DNA from: Strigops habroptila
Taxonomy: Eukaryota; Chordata; Aves; Psittaciformes; Psittacidae
Direction: 5' to 3'
Assembly (NCBI RefSeq): GCF_004027225.2
Contig: NC_044279.2
Coordinates: 50,926,744 to 50,990,743, forward strand
DNA length: 64,000 nucleotides
How positions within the stretch are numbered: position 1 is the first letter of the stretch; the number at the start of each line of letters is the position of its first letter. Made by a program: the position numbers and the translations under genes. Below are positions 1-12,719 of the stretch, piece after piece. Under the pieces are notes generated by a model. That model saw only the letters and a program-made list of their open reading frames with translations. It was not told where the DNA came from and did not search any database.

Positions 1-1611
1 GCTGAGTTTATCAGCTAGTTATCTCACCTCTGCTAAAACATCAGTCATTTTAATTGCACTTCAAGCCAGCTATTGATAGTAAGGTAAGGAAATAGTATGG
101 TCTACTGTGCAATAGTGTAGGCATTTTCCCAGGAAGACAGTCTGAACAAAAAAAGGTGGCCATATTCAGTTAACTTCTGCTTGTCTGGAACCCAGATGGT
201 GCCATGTTATTCTGTTTTTTTATAAAAAGTTTCCCCATTCTTATGTGTAGTGCTTGGTTCCTAGCAAGTACAAAGAAAGGAGACATACTCTACTGACCTA
301 CGGCTTGGTCCAGGGACTTCTGTTTTCAGGATTCTTAGGATATCGTAAAACATCCTAAACTATGAAGTCAGAATGCTGCTTGCAGAGGGAAGATCACCTC
401 AGTTTTAAGGACTTGCACTAGAGATAACTGCAATTTAAGAGAGGTTTGTTGCTGACTAAGATGTCAAGACATGGTTTATTTCATATTGTGTAGCAGCCTC
501 TGAAATCTAAGGTGATGAAGAGAAATACAGATTATCACAGAGATGAAATAACTGTTTAGTTCTTTTGCTCACCTGAGTTCTGTAGTTTCTTAAAACTAAC
601 TCAGAGATCAAGCTGAAGTGTATTATTTACTATGGCATTTTCAGTATTTTTTAAAATAGGATTTCTGTCCCACCTAAGAAAGACATTAAGGAGAAAAAAA
701 TTTTTACGCTACTTTGAAATGAATTTTCTGCAATAGTATTTTGGAATTAACATCCTGCTAGTAGAAATGGTGTCCAGAATGTGTGACTTAAATAGATTCA
801 TGATTTCTTAATGTAATTTTGGAGTCTTCCTGGATCCAGTGTTCCCAATAGATATCTCAAGTTATGTTATTGAGACCTAAAGTGTTTAAAGAAACATTCT
901 GTGAGACAAGCCGCTAGATCCCTTTCTTACACAGCCCTTGCCCTATTGGTATACCAAGACGTGTAATTCTGGCTCCATTAAAGCCAGGATGAGTCATGCT
1001 TTACTCCAGGGATGGCAAGTTAATTGATCAAGAGCCAGATGGAGCCCCTGAGGCAGTTTTATATGGATTTTGGGAGGGCTGTCAGGCTGATGAAACTGGG
1101 GACATTTATGGGTTTAAAATTACCTTGTAGTGGGAAGAAAATGGCCCTGAAAACACCAGGGTATCCCACCCTGCTCCATGTTCTGAGGAGGTGCCTGCAA
1201 GGCACTTGTTGCTTGGCCAAAGGGGATGCTGTAGGGTCAAAGTGCTGGTGCTGAGCAACCCACATCCGCTGTATTTGGTTCAGCAGTTTCACTTCATACA
1301 GGCACTGGCTTGGTCCTTTGCACTGAATTTCCATTAGCAGCTAGAGCACAAAGTGCACTCCTGGAGTGTACCTTATCTTTATGTTTCATCTGAAACAAAC
1401 CCATTTGGGTGAACCAAAGCATGGCAAGTGGGGGTGATCAGGACATTTGCTTCAAAACCATGCACCTGATCTGAAATGAAACACTAGTGTAGCCTAGCCT
1501 AAGAAGTGAGCAGAAAATGCAGCGAACAAGAGCAGTTGGGCTTTGGCTTTGCCTTCCTCCCAGCCACCAGGGCAGGAGCTTGCTAACTACCGTACTCTGC
1601 TTGCCTTTCAG
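1..1611 (+). other. ANO4: ANO4 intron (partial), no gene seen
   Basis: This is the intron before the penultimate ANO4 coding exon, cut by the window edge. It ends in a pyrimidine-rich stretch and an AG at 1610-1611. I see no conserved reading frame in it. A stretch near 1010-1055 faintly resembles a hAT transposon end but no matching partner end was found. Confidence 0.75.
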
Positions 1612-1717
1612 ATACAGGGACTACCGAGACCCTCCTCACTCCCCAGTGCCCTATGGTTACACGCTGCAGTTCTGGCATGTCTTAGCAGCGCGGTTGGCTT
1701 TCATTATTGTATTTGAG
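1612..1717 (+). CDS. ANO4: ANO4 penultimate coding exon
   Basis: The exon is 106 nt. Its first base completes a codon begun in the previous exon (outside the window), then it reads [10 protein letters not shown] to LAFIIVFE. The acceptor is ctttcag|AT and the donor GAG|gtatgtg. It ends on a codon boundary and joins the exon at 5104. The stretch [17 protein letters not shown] covers the start of the last transmembrane helix. Confidence 0.95.
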
Positions 1718-4700
1718 GTATGTGACCATTCAGGTGGCAAAACAAAACCAACAAAATGAAACAAATTTCCCTTTGAAGCTTTTTCATTGTGTTGATCTAC
1801 AATGGAAGCTGTTGAGCTTTTTGTCTTAAGTTTCTGGTATTTATATTGTGCTTTGTATTCTCAGATCTGTTTTCTGAACAGTCACAGGTATTTAGGTTCT
1901 AACAAAACGGGGAATGCAGCACTTTGAAAACTATAACTGTGACTTGCCAACAGGGCAAATAAATGAAGCTTTTGTTAACTTTCTGAGGTCTGGCATTCAT
2001 AACCTGTCTAAGCTGGGAAGCTGTATTCTGACCAGTGTGTGAGGAATGGGAGAAGGAACATGAGAAGAAAAGATGAAATCTGAACAACTGAAAAATGAAA
2101 ATAGTTTAAGATACAGTATTTACACATCTAGCTTTTTTTCTTTTTTTTTTAATACCATTTTCCAGAGTGATTAGCATCACAAAGATGATGCTTATGAAGA
2201 GGATTCAATACCTTAGCCAATGTTCAGAATAATGGTATTTACTGTCAGTATCTTAGAAAACTTTAAGACAAACCAGAGAAGGTAATACCAACTTCACATG
2301 ATGGGTATTCCCATGCTGATTTTGAAAAAGAGAGACATTAGGGTAGATAAATAGGATGAGATGATTTGCAAAACAAAATGCAGCTCTTAAGGCCTGAATT
2401 TCAGGTGCCTGAATATCCCTGCCAGAAACCAGGGCTCAGCATCTCTCCAGCACAAGCAGTTTGAAATGCCTTTTACACTGTGAAGAAGCCAAACAGGGAA
2501 CAAACAATTTTTAAAACTTTACTCAATCTTCTGCTCTGAAATCATAGCAACAATGCATCCAGCACAGATATGGAAGCTGTAATCACCATAAATTATGGGC
2601 ATAATGTTCATGAGCACATAACTGCATTTCTGGTTCACATTACTGCGTAAATTCATTCTGAACTGGGTTTCTGAAGCCCCTCTTTGGATCACAGAACAGA
2701 AGCATTTGAATTAGAGGAAAAGTGAAGAGGAAACTTTTTCTAGATTATTTCTTGTGTAAGGATGACTTGGTGGCTCAGCAAAACCATGAGGTCTGCAGCA
2801 AATTCCCCCTGACTGTCATTTTCAGCCCTTCCCAGGTGAAGGGAGAATATGCCACTGCAGGTTGGACTCTCTCCTTCCTTTACAGTGGCCTAACTCATTA
2901 GAGGGTGGTCCTAAAGAGATCGGCTCTTCCATAATCTCTGCCACACTCATTGAAACATTAAGGGAAAGAAAGAAAGAAAGATTGGATAGAGTCTTGCTGG
3001 GCTTGATCTCTTCTTTGTTTCTTGTGCTGCCAGTACTGAGAGCCAGGGTATCTGTCTCCAAAAAGGACTACAAGAATGGCCTTGGCAGGTCAGCCTGAGC
3101 AGTTTTAAGTCTGAAGATAGCCTGGCCTTTAGATACACACTTGGCATAAAGGCAGCACAGCATAAGGGCAAAGATAACTGGGGCAAGAAAAATCAGCACT
3201 GCTCAAGTCTCAGTGCCCAGCCAAATTTTCAGCCTGCTGTGGAATAGCTTTTTTTGTTTGCCCAATGCCTGCACGAGAGGTTTGACTTTGCCCCAACCAA
3301 AGCCATAGGCTGGCTCACAGCTGTCTCCCTCAACAGGGGCCATTCTGTTTATTTGCACTGCAAACTGTTTTCTTAACTCTATCTATGAAATTTAAAAGGC
3401 AATTGAAGAAGAAATCATGAAAGAGCTCTGGACATTTGAAATGTCAGAATCATGTCTTTGGAGAACACTAATGGTGTATTGTGATTGCTACAGCAATTAC
3501 AGTAAAAGATTGCACTAAGATAAGTCATTCAAGGTAGAGGGGTTTTTTTCCATAAATTGACTACTTAAGCTCAGACACATTTTTCATAGAATCACAGAAT
3601 GGTGTGGGTTGGAAGGGACCTTGAATATCATCTAGTTCCAACACCCCTGCCATGGGCAGGGCACCATACAGTAGAACAGGTTGCTCAAAGCCCCGTCCAA
3701 CCTTGCACTTTGCACTGTTGAACTTCCTGAGGTTCGCACGGGCCCGCCTCTCAAGCCTATCAAGTTCCCTCTGGGTTCTATCCCTTCCCTCCAGCATGTC
3801 GACCACACCACACAGCTTGGTGTCGTCGGCAAACTTGCTGAGGGTGCACTCAATCCCACTGTCCATGTCACTGACAAAGATGTTGAACAGCACTGGTCCC
3901 GGTAGCAACCCCTGAGGAATGACACTCATCACCGTTCTCCACTTCGACATTGAGCCATTGATCACAACTCTATGAGTGTGACCATTCAGCCAATTCGCTA
4001 CCCACTGAGTGGTCCATCCACTGAATCCATGTCTCTCCAGTTTAGAGACAAGGGTGTTGTACAAATGCTTTGCACAAGTCCAGGTAGTGCTCTTCCCTTA
4101 CTCACCAACACTTTAAACCCATCATAGAAGATCAGCAAATTTTTCGCTCTGCGGGATGGTTAATTTGGCTGTCTTGTCCTCCCCCAAAAACAAACAGAAG
4201 TGTTTCCTATCACTGCAGAATTAATTATTTGTCCAGGCTAAACTGACAGAATCTTTTTCATTATTATTATTTTAGGTTTGGCAAAAAAAGCGCAACAATT
4301 AGAGTATTGTGTGTTTATTTCTCATGAGGGAAGAATACATGGGAAAACACATTGCATTCTCTTTTCAGTGGTTTTCACAGGAAAGGTTCTGCTCAGAGAA
4401 GAAGAGATACCTTTATTTCTCCAATCTACAATGAGTGTCCTTTATGAGATGGAGGATTTTTCTGTTTCTCTGCTCCTCCTCTCAAGTGGAGTACCTAAAT
4501 CTCAAAGCAGCATCTTTGATCAAACAAAAAAAGGTCACTCAAGCAGTCCTCCCCCATCATACCCAAGCTTTGCTGTAGCATGCCTAAAACAGGAGGGACA
4601 AAGGGTTAGTTACCTGGTATTTAATTGTGATATTTAGTAATTGGGAATATGTATTTGGACGAGAGACACAGTACAAGGAAAAATATTTTGTTTTGCATGG

Positions 4701-5295
4701 GTAATTCATTGGTTCTGATACTGATGCAAGGATTTTCTGGCAACAGGAAAGTGTATCATTTGATCCACCTCTTCCTGCAAAGTAATCCACTAATACCAGG
4801 CCCTGCCAAAGTAATCTTGGAGCAAATCATGACCTCAGGGGTTTGAACACACAGGTCATGCAACAGTTTTGAGGCCTTACTTGAGCCAGCTGCTCATAAC
4901 CTTTGCAGCCATCCATGCTCACTGACTTTGCCTGAGTTTTTTGTGGGAGAAAAGAACCTCATAGTTTATTTTCTTTAAATTTAGTAATGGATTTAGTTCT
5001 AACACAGGAACTTCTTGTGAATTGGAAATGGAGGGGTTTCGGGAAATACGGTACTTGTTTTCTTCCTAAGATTTTGATTTTTCATTCCTTTTTGTTTCCA
5101 CAGCATCTTGTCTTTTGCATAAAGCACCTGATTTCCTACTTAATCCCAGATCTCCCAAAAGATCTGAGAGATCGGATGAGGAGAGAAAAGTACCTGATTC
5201 AGGAAATGATGTATGAAGCTGAATTAGAACGTCTGCAGAAAGAGCGGAAGGAAAGGAAGAAGAATGGAAAATCTTATCACAATGAGTGGCCATGA
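1612..5295 (+). CDS. ANO4: Anoctamin-4 (TMEM16D), C-terminal part of gene
   Basis: Anoctamin-4 belongs to the TMEM16 family of dimeric ten-helix membrane proteins, which act as calcium-dependent ion channels or phospholipid scramblases. Only the last two coding exons are here (1612-1717 and 5104-5295), giving the final ~98 residues. They begin in the loop [10 protein letters not shown], pass through the last transmembrane helix ([19 protein letters not shown]) and end in a charged cytoplasmic tail with [11 protein letters not shown] and a terminal NEWP. These match the recalled human ANO4 C-terminus almost residue for residue, which separates it from ANO3 and other paralogues. Both junctions are GT-AG and join in frame. 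The convergent SLC5A8 downstream fits vertebrate synteny. Upstream exons lie outside the window. Confidence 0.96.
1718..5103 (+). other. ANO4: Last ANO4 intron, contains a CR1 fragment
   Basis: This 3.4-kb GT-AG intron lies between the last two ANO4 coding exons. It holds one antisense CR1 fragment (about 3585-4140), a T-rich tract near 2131-2152 and a short AAAG run near 2967. No other coding signal was recognised. Confidence 0.85.
3585..4140 (-). mobile_element. CR1 LINE fragment, 5'-truncated and internally deleted
   Basis: CR1 is a non-LTR retrotransposon of birds and reptiles. Read on the minus strand, the piece encodes reverse-transcriptase sequence: [13 protein letters not shown], a PQG motif followed by GPVLFNIFV, and the active-site region FADDTKL. 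It ends in the typical CR1 3' terminus, which appears on the plus strand as tcatagaatcacagaatgg. After the residues NSAKCKV near 3700-3715 the frame jumps directly to the 3' end. Compared with the CR1 at 27928-28828, several hundred bases are missing there. It is a dead copy. Confidence 0.92.
5104..5295 (+). CDS. ANO4: ANO4 last coding exon and stop
   Basis: The exon has 63 codons plus TGA at 5293-5295. The acceptor is tttccacag|CATCTTG. It encodes [18 protein letters not shown], the end of the final membrane segment. A basic and acidic tail follows that is likely helical ([19 protein letters not shown], then KERKERKK), ending in HNEWP. The tail faces the cytoplasm in anoctamins. Confidence 0.96.
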   Translation, partial: HLVFCIKHLISYLIPDLPKDLRDRMRREKYLIQEMMYEAELERLQKERKERKKNGKSYHNEWP

Positions 5296-8200
5296 TGGGG
5301 TGAGGAAGAAACCACTTAAAAGAAGATAGGAATTCTGTTTATAAAAGCCATTTTCTACAGTGGGGAGTACACTGAAAGGAATAGCCAGCCAATGTTTTGT
5401 GCTCTTACAAGTGCGCCCATGTTTAAAAGGGCGCATATTGTCATAAGCCTTTTGAAATTAGAGGTCTTAGTCTTCTCCAGACCTAATGCCAGCCTGAGCA
5501 GATCAGACCTATGCTTAAGCGTCTGAACTCTTTCCAGGAGGCTCCCAGGCCCTGACTTAGATTCAAGGCCATGAACTTCAAAGCAATTATATATCTTACA
5601 GTGCTATACAGAACTCGGTGATCTTACGGCTTGTTCTCATAGACAAGTTGCTACTTCATAACCATGGGCACCTTGGGCAACATGGCAGTACTTTTCCATG
5701 TGTGTGGCCACCACCTGCAGCACGTGCATGGCGGTGTTGGTGTGTGCCCTCTTCCACAGTGGACTAAGCTGCGTTAGCTTGCATTTACAAGGTAAAGTCA
5801 CATATGTGGACCACTTCCATTACTCCAACACTACCAAAGTATTTTTTAGGAGGAAATGCTTGATCGTCAGTTTAACCAGCTGGTCTAACAAAGCTGAAAA
5901 TTTAGGTGTGCAGAAGTGATGACAGATAGGCAAGCATCTAAATGTGGCCAGAGGTGCCTGACTGTAGCGTCATTCATTTGGAAATGATACTGTAAAACAT
6001 TGGTAATATATTTTACAGTTTTGAACAGTGCCTTTTCAGTTATAGGACTGTCTGCCCTCTGAAGCTAAAAAATCAGGCTAGGGCACCTTGCCCAGAACTG
6101 TCTGTGTATTTGTATTGCAAGATCACATTGAGGTCTCAGCAGGAACTAGGGTGTATTATACACATAACAGAAGACAGACTGTGTCTTAAAGACCTATCTA
6201 TCTGCATAAGTGAAAACAAAAAAAGCCAACAGATGAACAAGGTCAGCAGAGCAAAAGAACAGTCATCCAGAATCTCTACATTTGTAACATTTTCTTTATT
6301 CATCCTTCTATTATCTGTAAAGGGGTGGAGGGGAAAAATAGAACAATAGACTTTAGTATGAAACAGCTTGAGATTTTAATCCTTCATGCAGAGCAATTCT
6401 ACACAGGATGCAGAATTAGATGTAGGTGAAATGGGCCACTGTGTATATCTTTCTGAAAATTCTTTAGCGTTGAGAAATTAAGAATTTCCTAGATCATTAA
6501 CCCAAAATAGTGGAGTTGTAGGCCTAAAGACTGCAGCAGAGCTGGATAAAGCAACATGAATCAAAATGCTGAGTGTTGTGAAAGCTCTACCACCTCTTGC
6601 CTCAAAGTGATAACACTGCAATTCTCGCAGAACATGCAGTGGCATAATCAGCCAGAATGAAGAAGGAAGTTCAGAAGACAAGACTGTAAGAAGCCAGGTG
6701 GAATCAACCCTATGCCCAGCTAGATACAAGATATTGGAGCTGAACCATTTACTTAACCCTTTTACAAATAACTGGAGCTCCATAAAAATATCAGTTTTGC
6801 ATAAGTCTTAAGTAATTCTGACCTTGTTAGTTTGAAGATATTTAAGAAGGAGGAAAATTCAGCAAGTTATTTCTGCAAGTTTTCCTGGAAATCATTTGAT
6901 AGAAGGGCTAGAATTTGCCTTTCTGGACAGACCACACAATGCAAGACTCTATGGATGGATGCCTCAAGCTCCACAAGACATCAGGACCACTTGCACCAGG
7001 ACCCCATATTGCCAAATTAGATCTACTAACTTCTTTCCACTGCAAAGGAGAACTGTTGCTATTTCCATGATGGGGGAAGGTGTTAATGAAAGGTAATACG
7101 TACGGCTTGAGGAATGAGAGGGGTGGAATAAAATATATGCACCCTCATCTCTGTAGCTACTACCTGCCTACACTTTGCTTACTTGCAGCAAGGAACCTCC
7201 TCCAGTAGTGGCATATCATCCTAAATGAAGAGGATAAATGGCACAGCAGTTCCCATTTATCAGGTGCTCCTGTCGCAAGTCTGAAGGTCATTTGAGGCAA
7301 CATAAGCACTGAAGGAATTTCAGAATTAATCCATTTCGGTTGACATGGTGCCAAACTGAGTGGGGAGCATGACTAGTGGTTGTGGGGTGCATTCCTGCCT
7401 AATGGGGAAATGAACTTGTTCATCTTTGCTTCAGCTTACAGCAGCTGTGGACACATCCCATGTGGGCAGTGGAGAAATAGGGGTATTTCTACCTTTGTAA
7501 ATAGCAGGTGGGGATTAGGCAATGTCATCCTGCAATGCACACATTCCAGATGGGTCAGTATTTACCATCCGCCACCTACGGGTGTATACTGCACCCCACA
7601 GTCTGAGGACTCTCGGGCAGGATCACTGTGCAAAATCCCATTCAGGCCAAATTCACATGAGCAGTTGGATGTTTGCATACCTTCTGTTTAATATCTAAAC
7701 CACCAGATGACAAAACTTAGAAACTGTTTGCTAAGTAGTAAAGAGAGACATGAGTCATGCATAAAATCAGTGTCACCCGCCTGGGTGTGAACCTTTGCAA
7801 ACTCCTGCAGTAAAATACAGCTTTGTCAATGTAGATCTCAGTAACTTCCAAGAACTGAACTGAAACCTACTAGAATATAAACTGACTTCCAGTCTGGAGG
7901 AACCACTGCAGTATAATGTGCCAAAACAAATAAAGTGCGGCAGAAATACAATAGATAATAACTGCTTTTGAGACTACTTTTCAACATAGCTCATCACGAT
8001 GAATTTTCATGACAATGCATTGCTAGAAGTTGTGCCCCATTCTCCTCTAAATGAGAACACGAGTTGGCCGCTTACCAAGCTTGTGCTGAGTATGATGCTG
8101 AAAGGGGCTCTGACCTCCCTGGCAGATCCTGAGTATATTTCTGCCACTTAATGTTGACCAGTTAACCCACGGAGGTTTCTGTGCTGCTGGTCTGCTGAAC

Positions 8201-9065
8201 AGATTTCCCTTGAGTCCTTCAGAGCTATATAGTGGAACACTCAGGAAAGATGACCCCTTTCTCACTTATTTTATTTATTAGGAAGATATAATACAAATAA
8301 TAAGCTAATAATAAACAGAATTTTAATGGTCTCTAGATAGCAAATGTATGCCATTCCATTCTTTCTGATCTGATGATGGGTTTTGTTTAAACCTCCAGGT
8401 GACCATCTTATATGTTGTTTACTTATTCCAGCTCCACAAAAGCACTACCTTCAAGGGAATGAGAAAAAATGCAACCTCAATGCATGCCACAGACATTTTA
8501 CATAGCAAGCAGAACAGCACACATCAAAGGATTTACTGTGAAATCATCTTGCAATCAGCGTAGGATTGATCTCCATAGACCATTCTTGGCAGCAAGCATG
8601 TACTTCATGAGCAGTTACACGCCAGTTTTTAAAACCAAGGAACAAAATTGTATATTGGGACTGTTTTTCAGCCTGTTTGCTACGTTTTTTGCATTCTGTC
8701 CCATGTTGGTTTTACAGATCTTAGAATAAAAAGTGTAAATGAACAACCTGGATACTCTGACAGAAGAAAAATCCTAGGTATAGAACATCATCTGTGTTCA
8801 AGCCACCAAATACTACAACAGAAACCGTGTTTACAAATCAGTTCTTTTTTATTTTAAATCTTTCTGAGGGGAGTTATGTTATTTACCATATATATAATAT
8901 ATATATAAAGTATATAGAGAGATTGTTTATTTGTAAATAGAAAAATCCTATGGAGAAGAATGTCAAGTTTTCACACTTTAAAAAAAAAAATCATCAACAT
9001 AAAGCCATGTTTAGTGCTTGTATAATGTGATGCAATAAACTTTAAAATAAATTATGCATATGAAA
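5296..9065 (+). other. ANO4: Probable ANO4 3' untranslated region
   Basis: After the TGA there is about 3.7 kb of AT-rich sequence without a convincing reading frame. It ends in an AT-rich zone (TATATATAATATATATA near 8890) followed by AATAAA at 9034-9039 and 9046-9051. An earlier AATAAA lies at 7929-7934. The extent is an inference from signals; transcript data would settle which site is used. Confidence 0.5.
9034..9051 (+). terminator. Candidate ANO4 polyadenylation signals
   Basis: Two AATAAA hexamers lie 12 bp apart (9034 and 9046), after a TA-rich stretch and a run of ten A. They are the last such signals on the plus strand before the convergent SLC5A8 gene, so they are plausible ends of ANO4 transcripts. 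Confidence 0.45.
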
Positions 9066-11184
9066 TATTTGCTGCTTGGCATTCATAAGTTATTTTCTGT
9101 TTACCTTATTTGTTCAGCAACCAAAGAGGCCAGTCAGATGGAAGCAAATTTAAATGTAGACCAAAGTCTTGTCTCTACTGTCTCACTGTGGATTCTTTGT
9201 GCATTCCTATAGTCCAACATTGCTCCTGTTGTGGTTTTAGTTCTTTTTTTAATGTTCCTACTTGTTTTACCTCTTGACCCTGCCAGATGCAGCATGTTAT
9301 TTGGACGGCACAGAGTGCTCCCATTCCCATGGAATTCGTCAGTTTTGAGCATCCTGCATTTCTTTGTCAGGTGAGCTTTTAGCTCGGAGGGACGAAGGAT
9401 TAGGGTGCAGGAGTGTGATGGAGACACCAAGAATTATCTTGCTGCTCTTACACAGACAAGGCCCTGCCTGAGAATCCAGCTAGCAGAGGACAGTATATGA
9501 TCTCAGAGAAAATAATATTCAAAATTAATTAATTGCTTTAATTAATGATGCCAATTAAAACAAGAAGTATATAGAAAAAAGTAAAGCAGAAAGAGTCACT
9601 TTGTAGCTGTGCAGCAATCATGGGAGGTTAGTTAGCAAGATATGGGGTATTTACTGGTGTCATTTGCAAAGCTTAAGAACGTTTGCCTCTAAACTCCTTA
9701 AAGCAAGATACTCTCCCCTGTGAAAACTCATCTTGATGTTGTGATTGTGGACCAATAGATATCACTTGGCCTAAACTTTCACTTATATCAAAATTAGAGT
9801 TCAATGAGTGTTCAGTGCTCAAATAGCGACTTCAAGCAATAAGTGAAGATCAGTTGGTCATTTGCATGTTTTCTCTGTTTTAAACAATTATGTGAAATCA
9901 AAGCACTGAGAAAAAAAAAAACCCAAACAACTCTGTGGTGCTACATTTTTTAACTATGATAACTGGGAAGATGAGTCTTCAGTCCACAAACAGAACAGGA
10001 AGAAGTCACAGATCATCACAGACAGTTTGAGGCAGTATCAATTACAGTGCAAACAGTGATCTCAGCACAGAGTGGTGCCACAAAGGTCACGTTGATGCTG
10101 CTTAACACAGCAGAGATCAGTCACCCTCCTGAGAAGAACATTCAGATAAGAGTTCATCATTTGTGTTGGGAGGACTGTAGCCATACCAGCAGGCACACCA
10201 GTCAAGGGCTTGCTACAGGCTTCTGTTCTCTCTGTCCACTGCATACTCTGTTCCATAAAGCACAGGTACACAGAGGCATATCAGCCCTCTTTGTTTCAGC
10301 ACTCTGCAGCAGCATGGAGATACCAGGACTTACCCTTTTTCAGATTTGTGGGCTGAAAGTACCTGGTAAGTACAAATTATTATATTCCAAGGCTCAAGAA
10401 CTATTCCTTAACACAAAATGCAGTATCTATTTCTGTGTCATGAAGACAAGGCACAAGGCTGAATGAGCTGCATGTATCTTCTGAGACCTGAGAAGCATAG
10501 CCAGCTCATTCAGTCAGTGAACTAGTTGTCTCAGAGTGACTAGGATAGTTCCAGAACAGAGACCCCTGTCCTGAATCCTAGAAGACTTTATTCAGGATGC
10601 TATTGTTTGTCTCAGATTTTAGATATAGGAACACAAGATACAATTCATGGGATCTCTCCAGCTCACTCACAGCCCTTCCACATAGTGTTTTCAGCACTTA
10701 CAGAGCTGCAGCAGAGGAGTGGGAGACAAGGGTCTGGCCCTAAATTCTGGATTGGACCATGCAAACCAGTGCTTCAGGAGGCAAAAGGAAAACCTGCCTC
10801 CGTCACATAGTTTTGCGCTGGGTTAACTGATGGAGACATGCCCCTGGTGGCAACCCATGCAGTGTCTGTCTGGCCTGTACTCTTCTAGTACAGTCTTGCT
10901 CCTCAGACTCCATTTTTAATTCCTTATTTTTTCTGATCCTGTCAGTTCATCTTATGCAGTAGATCACCAAATGCCCTCTGTCACAGGTGCACAGAATAAA
11001 TTGATTTAGATGCTAAAGGGCCCCAGTCAAGATAGTTAAGCTAGCATTGTGTCATATTCCAAGTTAAAGCAGCTCAGCGCTGGCACAAATGCAGCATAAC
11101 TTTTAGAAAGCATTTAAGACACGCAGTCAGTTTTTCATTTGATTCTCAAGCATGACTGCTTTATAAGCTTCACAGCTTGACTTT
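9066..11184. other. Convergent intergenic gap, nothing recognised
   Basis: About 2.1 kb separates the probable 3' ends of ANO4 (plus) and SLC5A8 (minus). Short open frames occur by chance, but none matches a family I know. The only simple sequence is a short A run near 9911. Confidence 0.5.
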
Positions 11185-12587
11185 ACTGCAATAGCTTTTA
11201 TTTCCCAACTTGATACTGCTGTAGAGGAGTTTTAAACTCCCATGTAAAGCCATAGCAAAAAAGTCTGCAGTACAAAAGCACCACAGTGGGTCAGCATCTA
11301 TTCCCTGCTGTACCAGAAAGCACACAGGGGGTGTGAACGAATTGGGGGGTTTCACCCTCCAAAACGACCTGTACCGTGGTCTGGAGTGGATGTGCTGTTC
11401 AGCTTCTCTTGGCAGCCTAGCCAGAGGATAAGCCATCCCATGCCTTCCAGCCCTGGAGAAGCCTTCACCAAATGACATCCTCTGCAATCCCTTCCCTGTC
11501 CTGGGGGACTGCGCAGTGGACTCTGCCTGCCTGCCAAAACACACAATGTGCTTTAGCCTGATCTGGACCAAAGTTGAACATGAATCCCCACAGTGACAAC
11601 AGGGACTGCATGAATACAAATGGCTACAGGAGGTTTCAGCTCACAGCTCCACAGATAACAGCAGTGGCAACTGCAGATGCAGTCTTCCCTTTTGTCCAAT
11701 AGAGCAAAGAGGGCCCTGTTCTTGCATTAACATTTCTACTGCGCTATGCCCAGCCCAGTGCAAGACCAGTCCTAGGCCAGCATACTGAGCATGAAGTAGA
11801 AGACTACTGTGGTTCTGCTGTATGGCACTAAATAAAAAGCCCAAATAGCTCTTTTCCTTCATGACAACCAGCTCTGTAAGGGCAAGATAGGGCAGATGAG
11901 GGAGATGGGGAATGAAGGGAGGTATGTTACCGACTTTTGCCTCTACCCATCACCAAAGACACTCTTGTAGTTTCCAGCAGTGAGCACAGACAAGGAGATG
12001 CCAGAAACCAGGGAAGAAATAGCTTAATAAAACCAAACATATACAAACAACCAGCAAAATAAATACATTCTCAGTTCTACAAATGAATCAGATGGCATTA
12101 TATGCACCTCCTGTATTAAAAAAAGCCCCACTGTTTCTTGCAACCTGTTAAGGTCCCACAGCCCTAATTTCTTCGTACTTTCAATGCCTTAAAAGAAAAA
12201 AAGAAAAAAAAAAAAGAAACCAGAAAACCAGCCATGTCTGGGGGAACAGCGCTCTTACCAAATAAAAAATTTACTCTGAGAGTGAACTGAGATTAAATGC
12301 AGATATTTTCCAGGAAGCTGAAGAATATCAGGTAAATATTTCACATATAAACATTGCCTTAAGCCCTGTCACCAAGATCCAGAGTGAGAAAAAGAGGGTG
12401 AGGAAATGCAAGAAAGACCTGATTCCTTTCTTGACTAATATCAAGGTCATGCAAGGGTGACAGTGCAACGAAGCTCAGCAAACAGCTGCCCATAACCCCT
12501 GCAGGGCTGGTAACTGACCCGGCAACAGGACTGTCAGTAGTGCCTTATATGAACAAAACTGTCCTCGTGGGCTGACGTGGGCTCATG
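11185..12587 (-). other. SLC5A8: Probable SLC5A8 3' untranslated region
   Basis: This lies downstream of the SLC5A8 stop on the minus strand. The first clear minus-strand AATAAA seen is at 11197-11202, giving a 3'UTR of about 1.4 kb. The stretch contains a T-rich run in the sense direction (plus-strand A-rich at 12190-12218). The end point is inferred from the hexamer only. Confidence 0.4.
11197..11202 (-). terminator. SLC5A8: Candidate SLC5A8 polyadenylation signal
   Basis: AATAAA on the minus strand (TTTATT on plus), about 1.4 kb after the stop codon. It is the first perfect hexamer I found downstream of the gene. Confidence 0.4.
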
Positions 12588-12719
12588 TCATATATGAAGG
12601 CCATTGCCTTTGTTCTTATTGCTTGCAACATCCATTTCAATGTGGCTGAAAGCAGGGTTGTCAGTTCCTTCAGCTGCCACGGTAAATGGTTTCCAGTTCA
12701 ACACTTCCACTTTCTCTGG
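12588..12719 (-). CDS. SLC5A8: SLC5A8 coding exon 15 (last), C-terminal tail and stop
   Basis: The exon has 43 codons plus TGA at 12588-12590 (residues 563-605), with acceptor gttttttag|CCA. The conserved core [12 protein letters not shown] matches the human tail region GGTDNPAFNHIE, which confirms the frame. The protein ends NKGNGLHI. The human protein ends in a TRL-type PDZ ligand, so the last residues differ in kind. Confidence 0.93.
   Translation of the reverse strand, partial: PEKVEVLNWKPFTVAAEGTDNPAFSHIEMDVASNKNKGNGLHI

Noticed and set aside
1005-1060. A stretch with agggatggcaagttaattga and then caagagccagatgg, similar to the end of a hAT DNA transposon
   Set aside because: No matching inverted end or 8-bp target duplication was found downstream, so the likeness is too weak to annotate.
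8885-8920. TA-rich stretch as a possible TATA promoter or origin
   Set aside because: It sits just before polyadenylation signals and fits an AT-rich 3'UTR end better.
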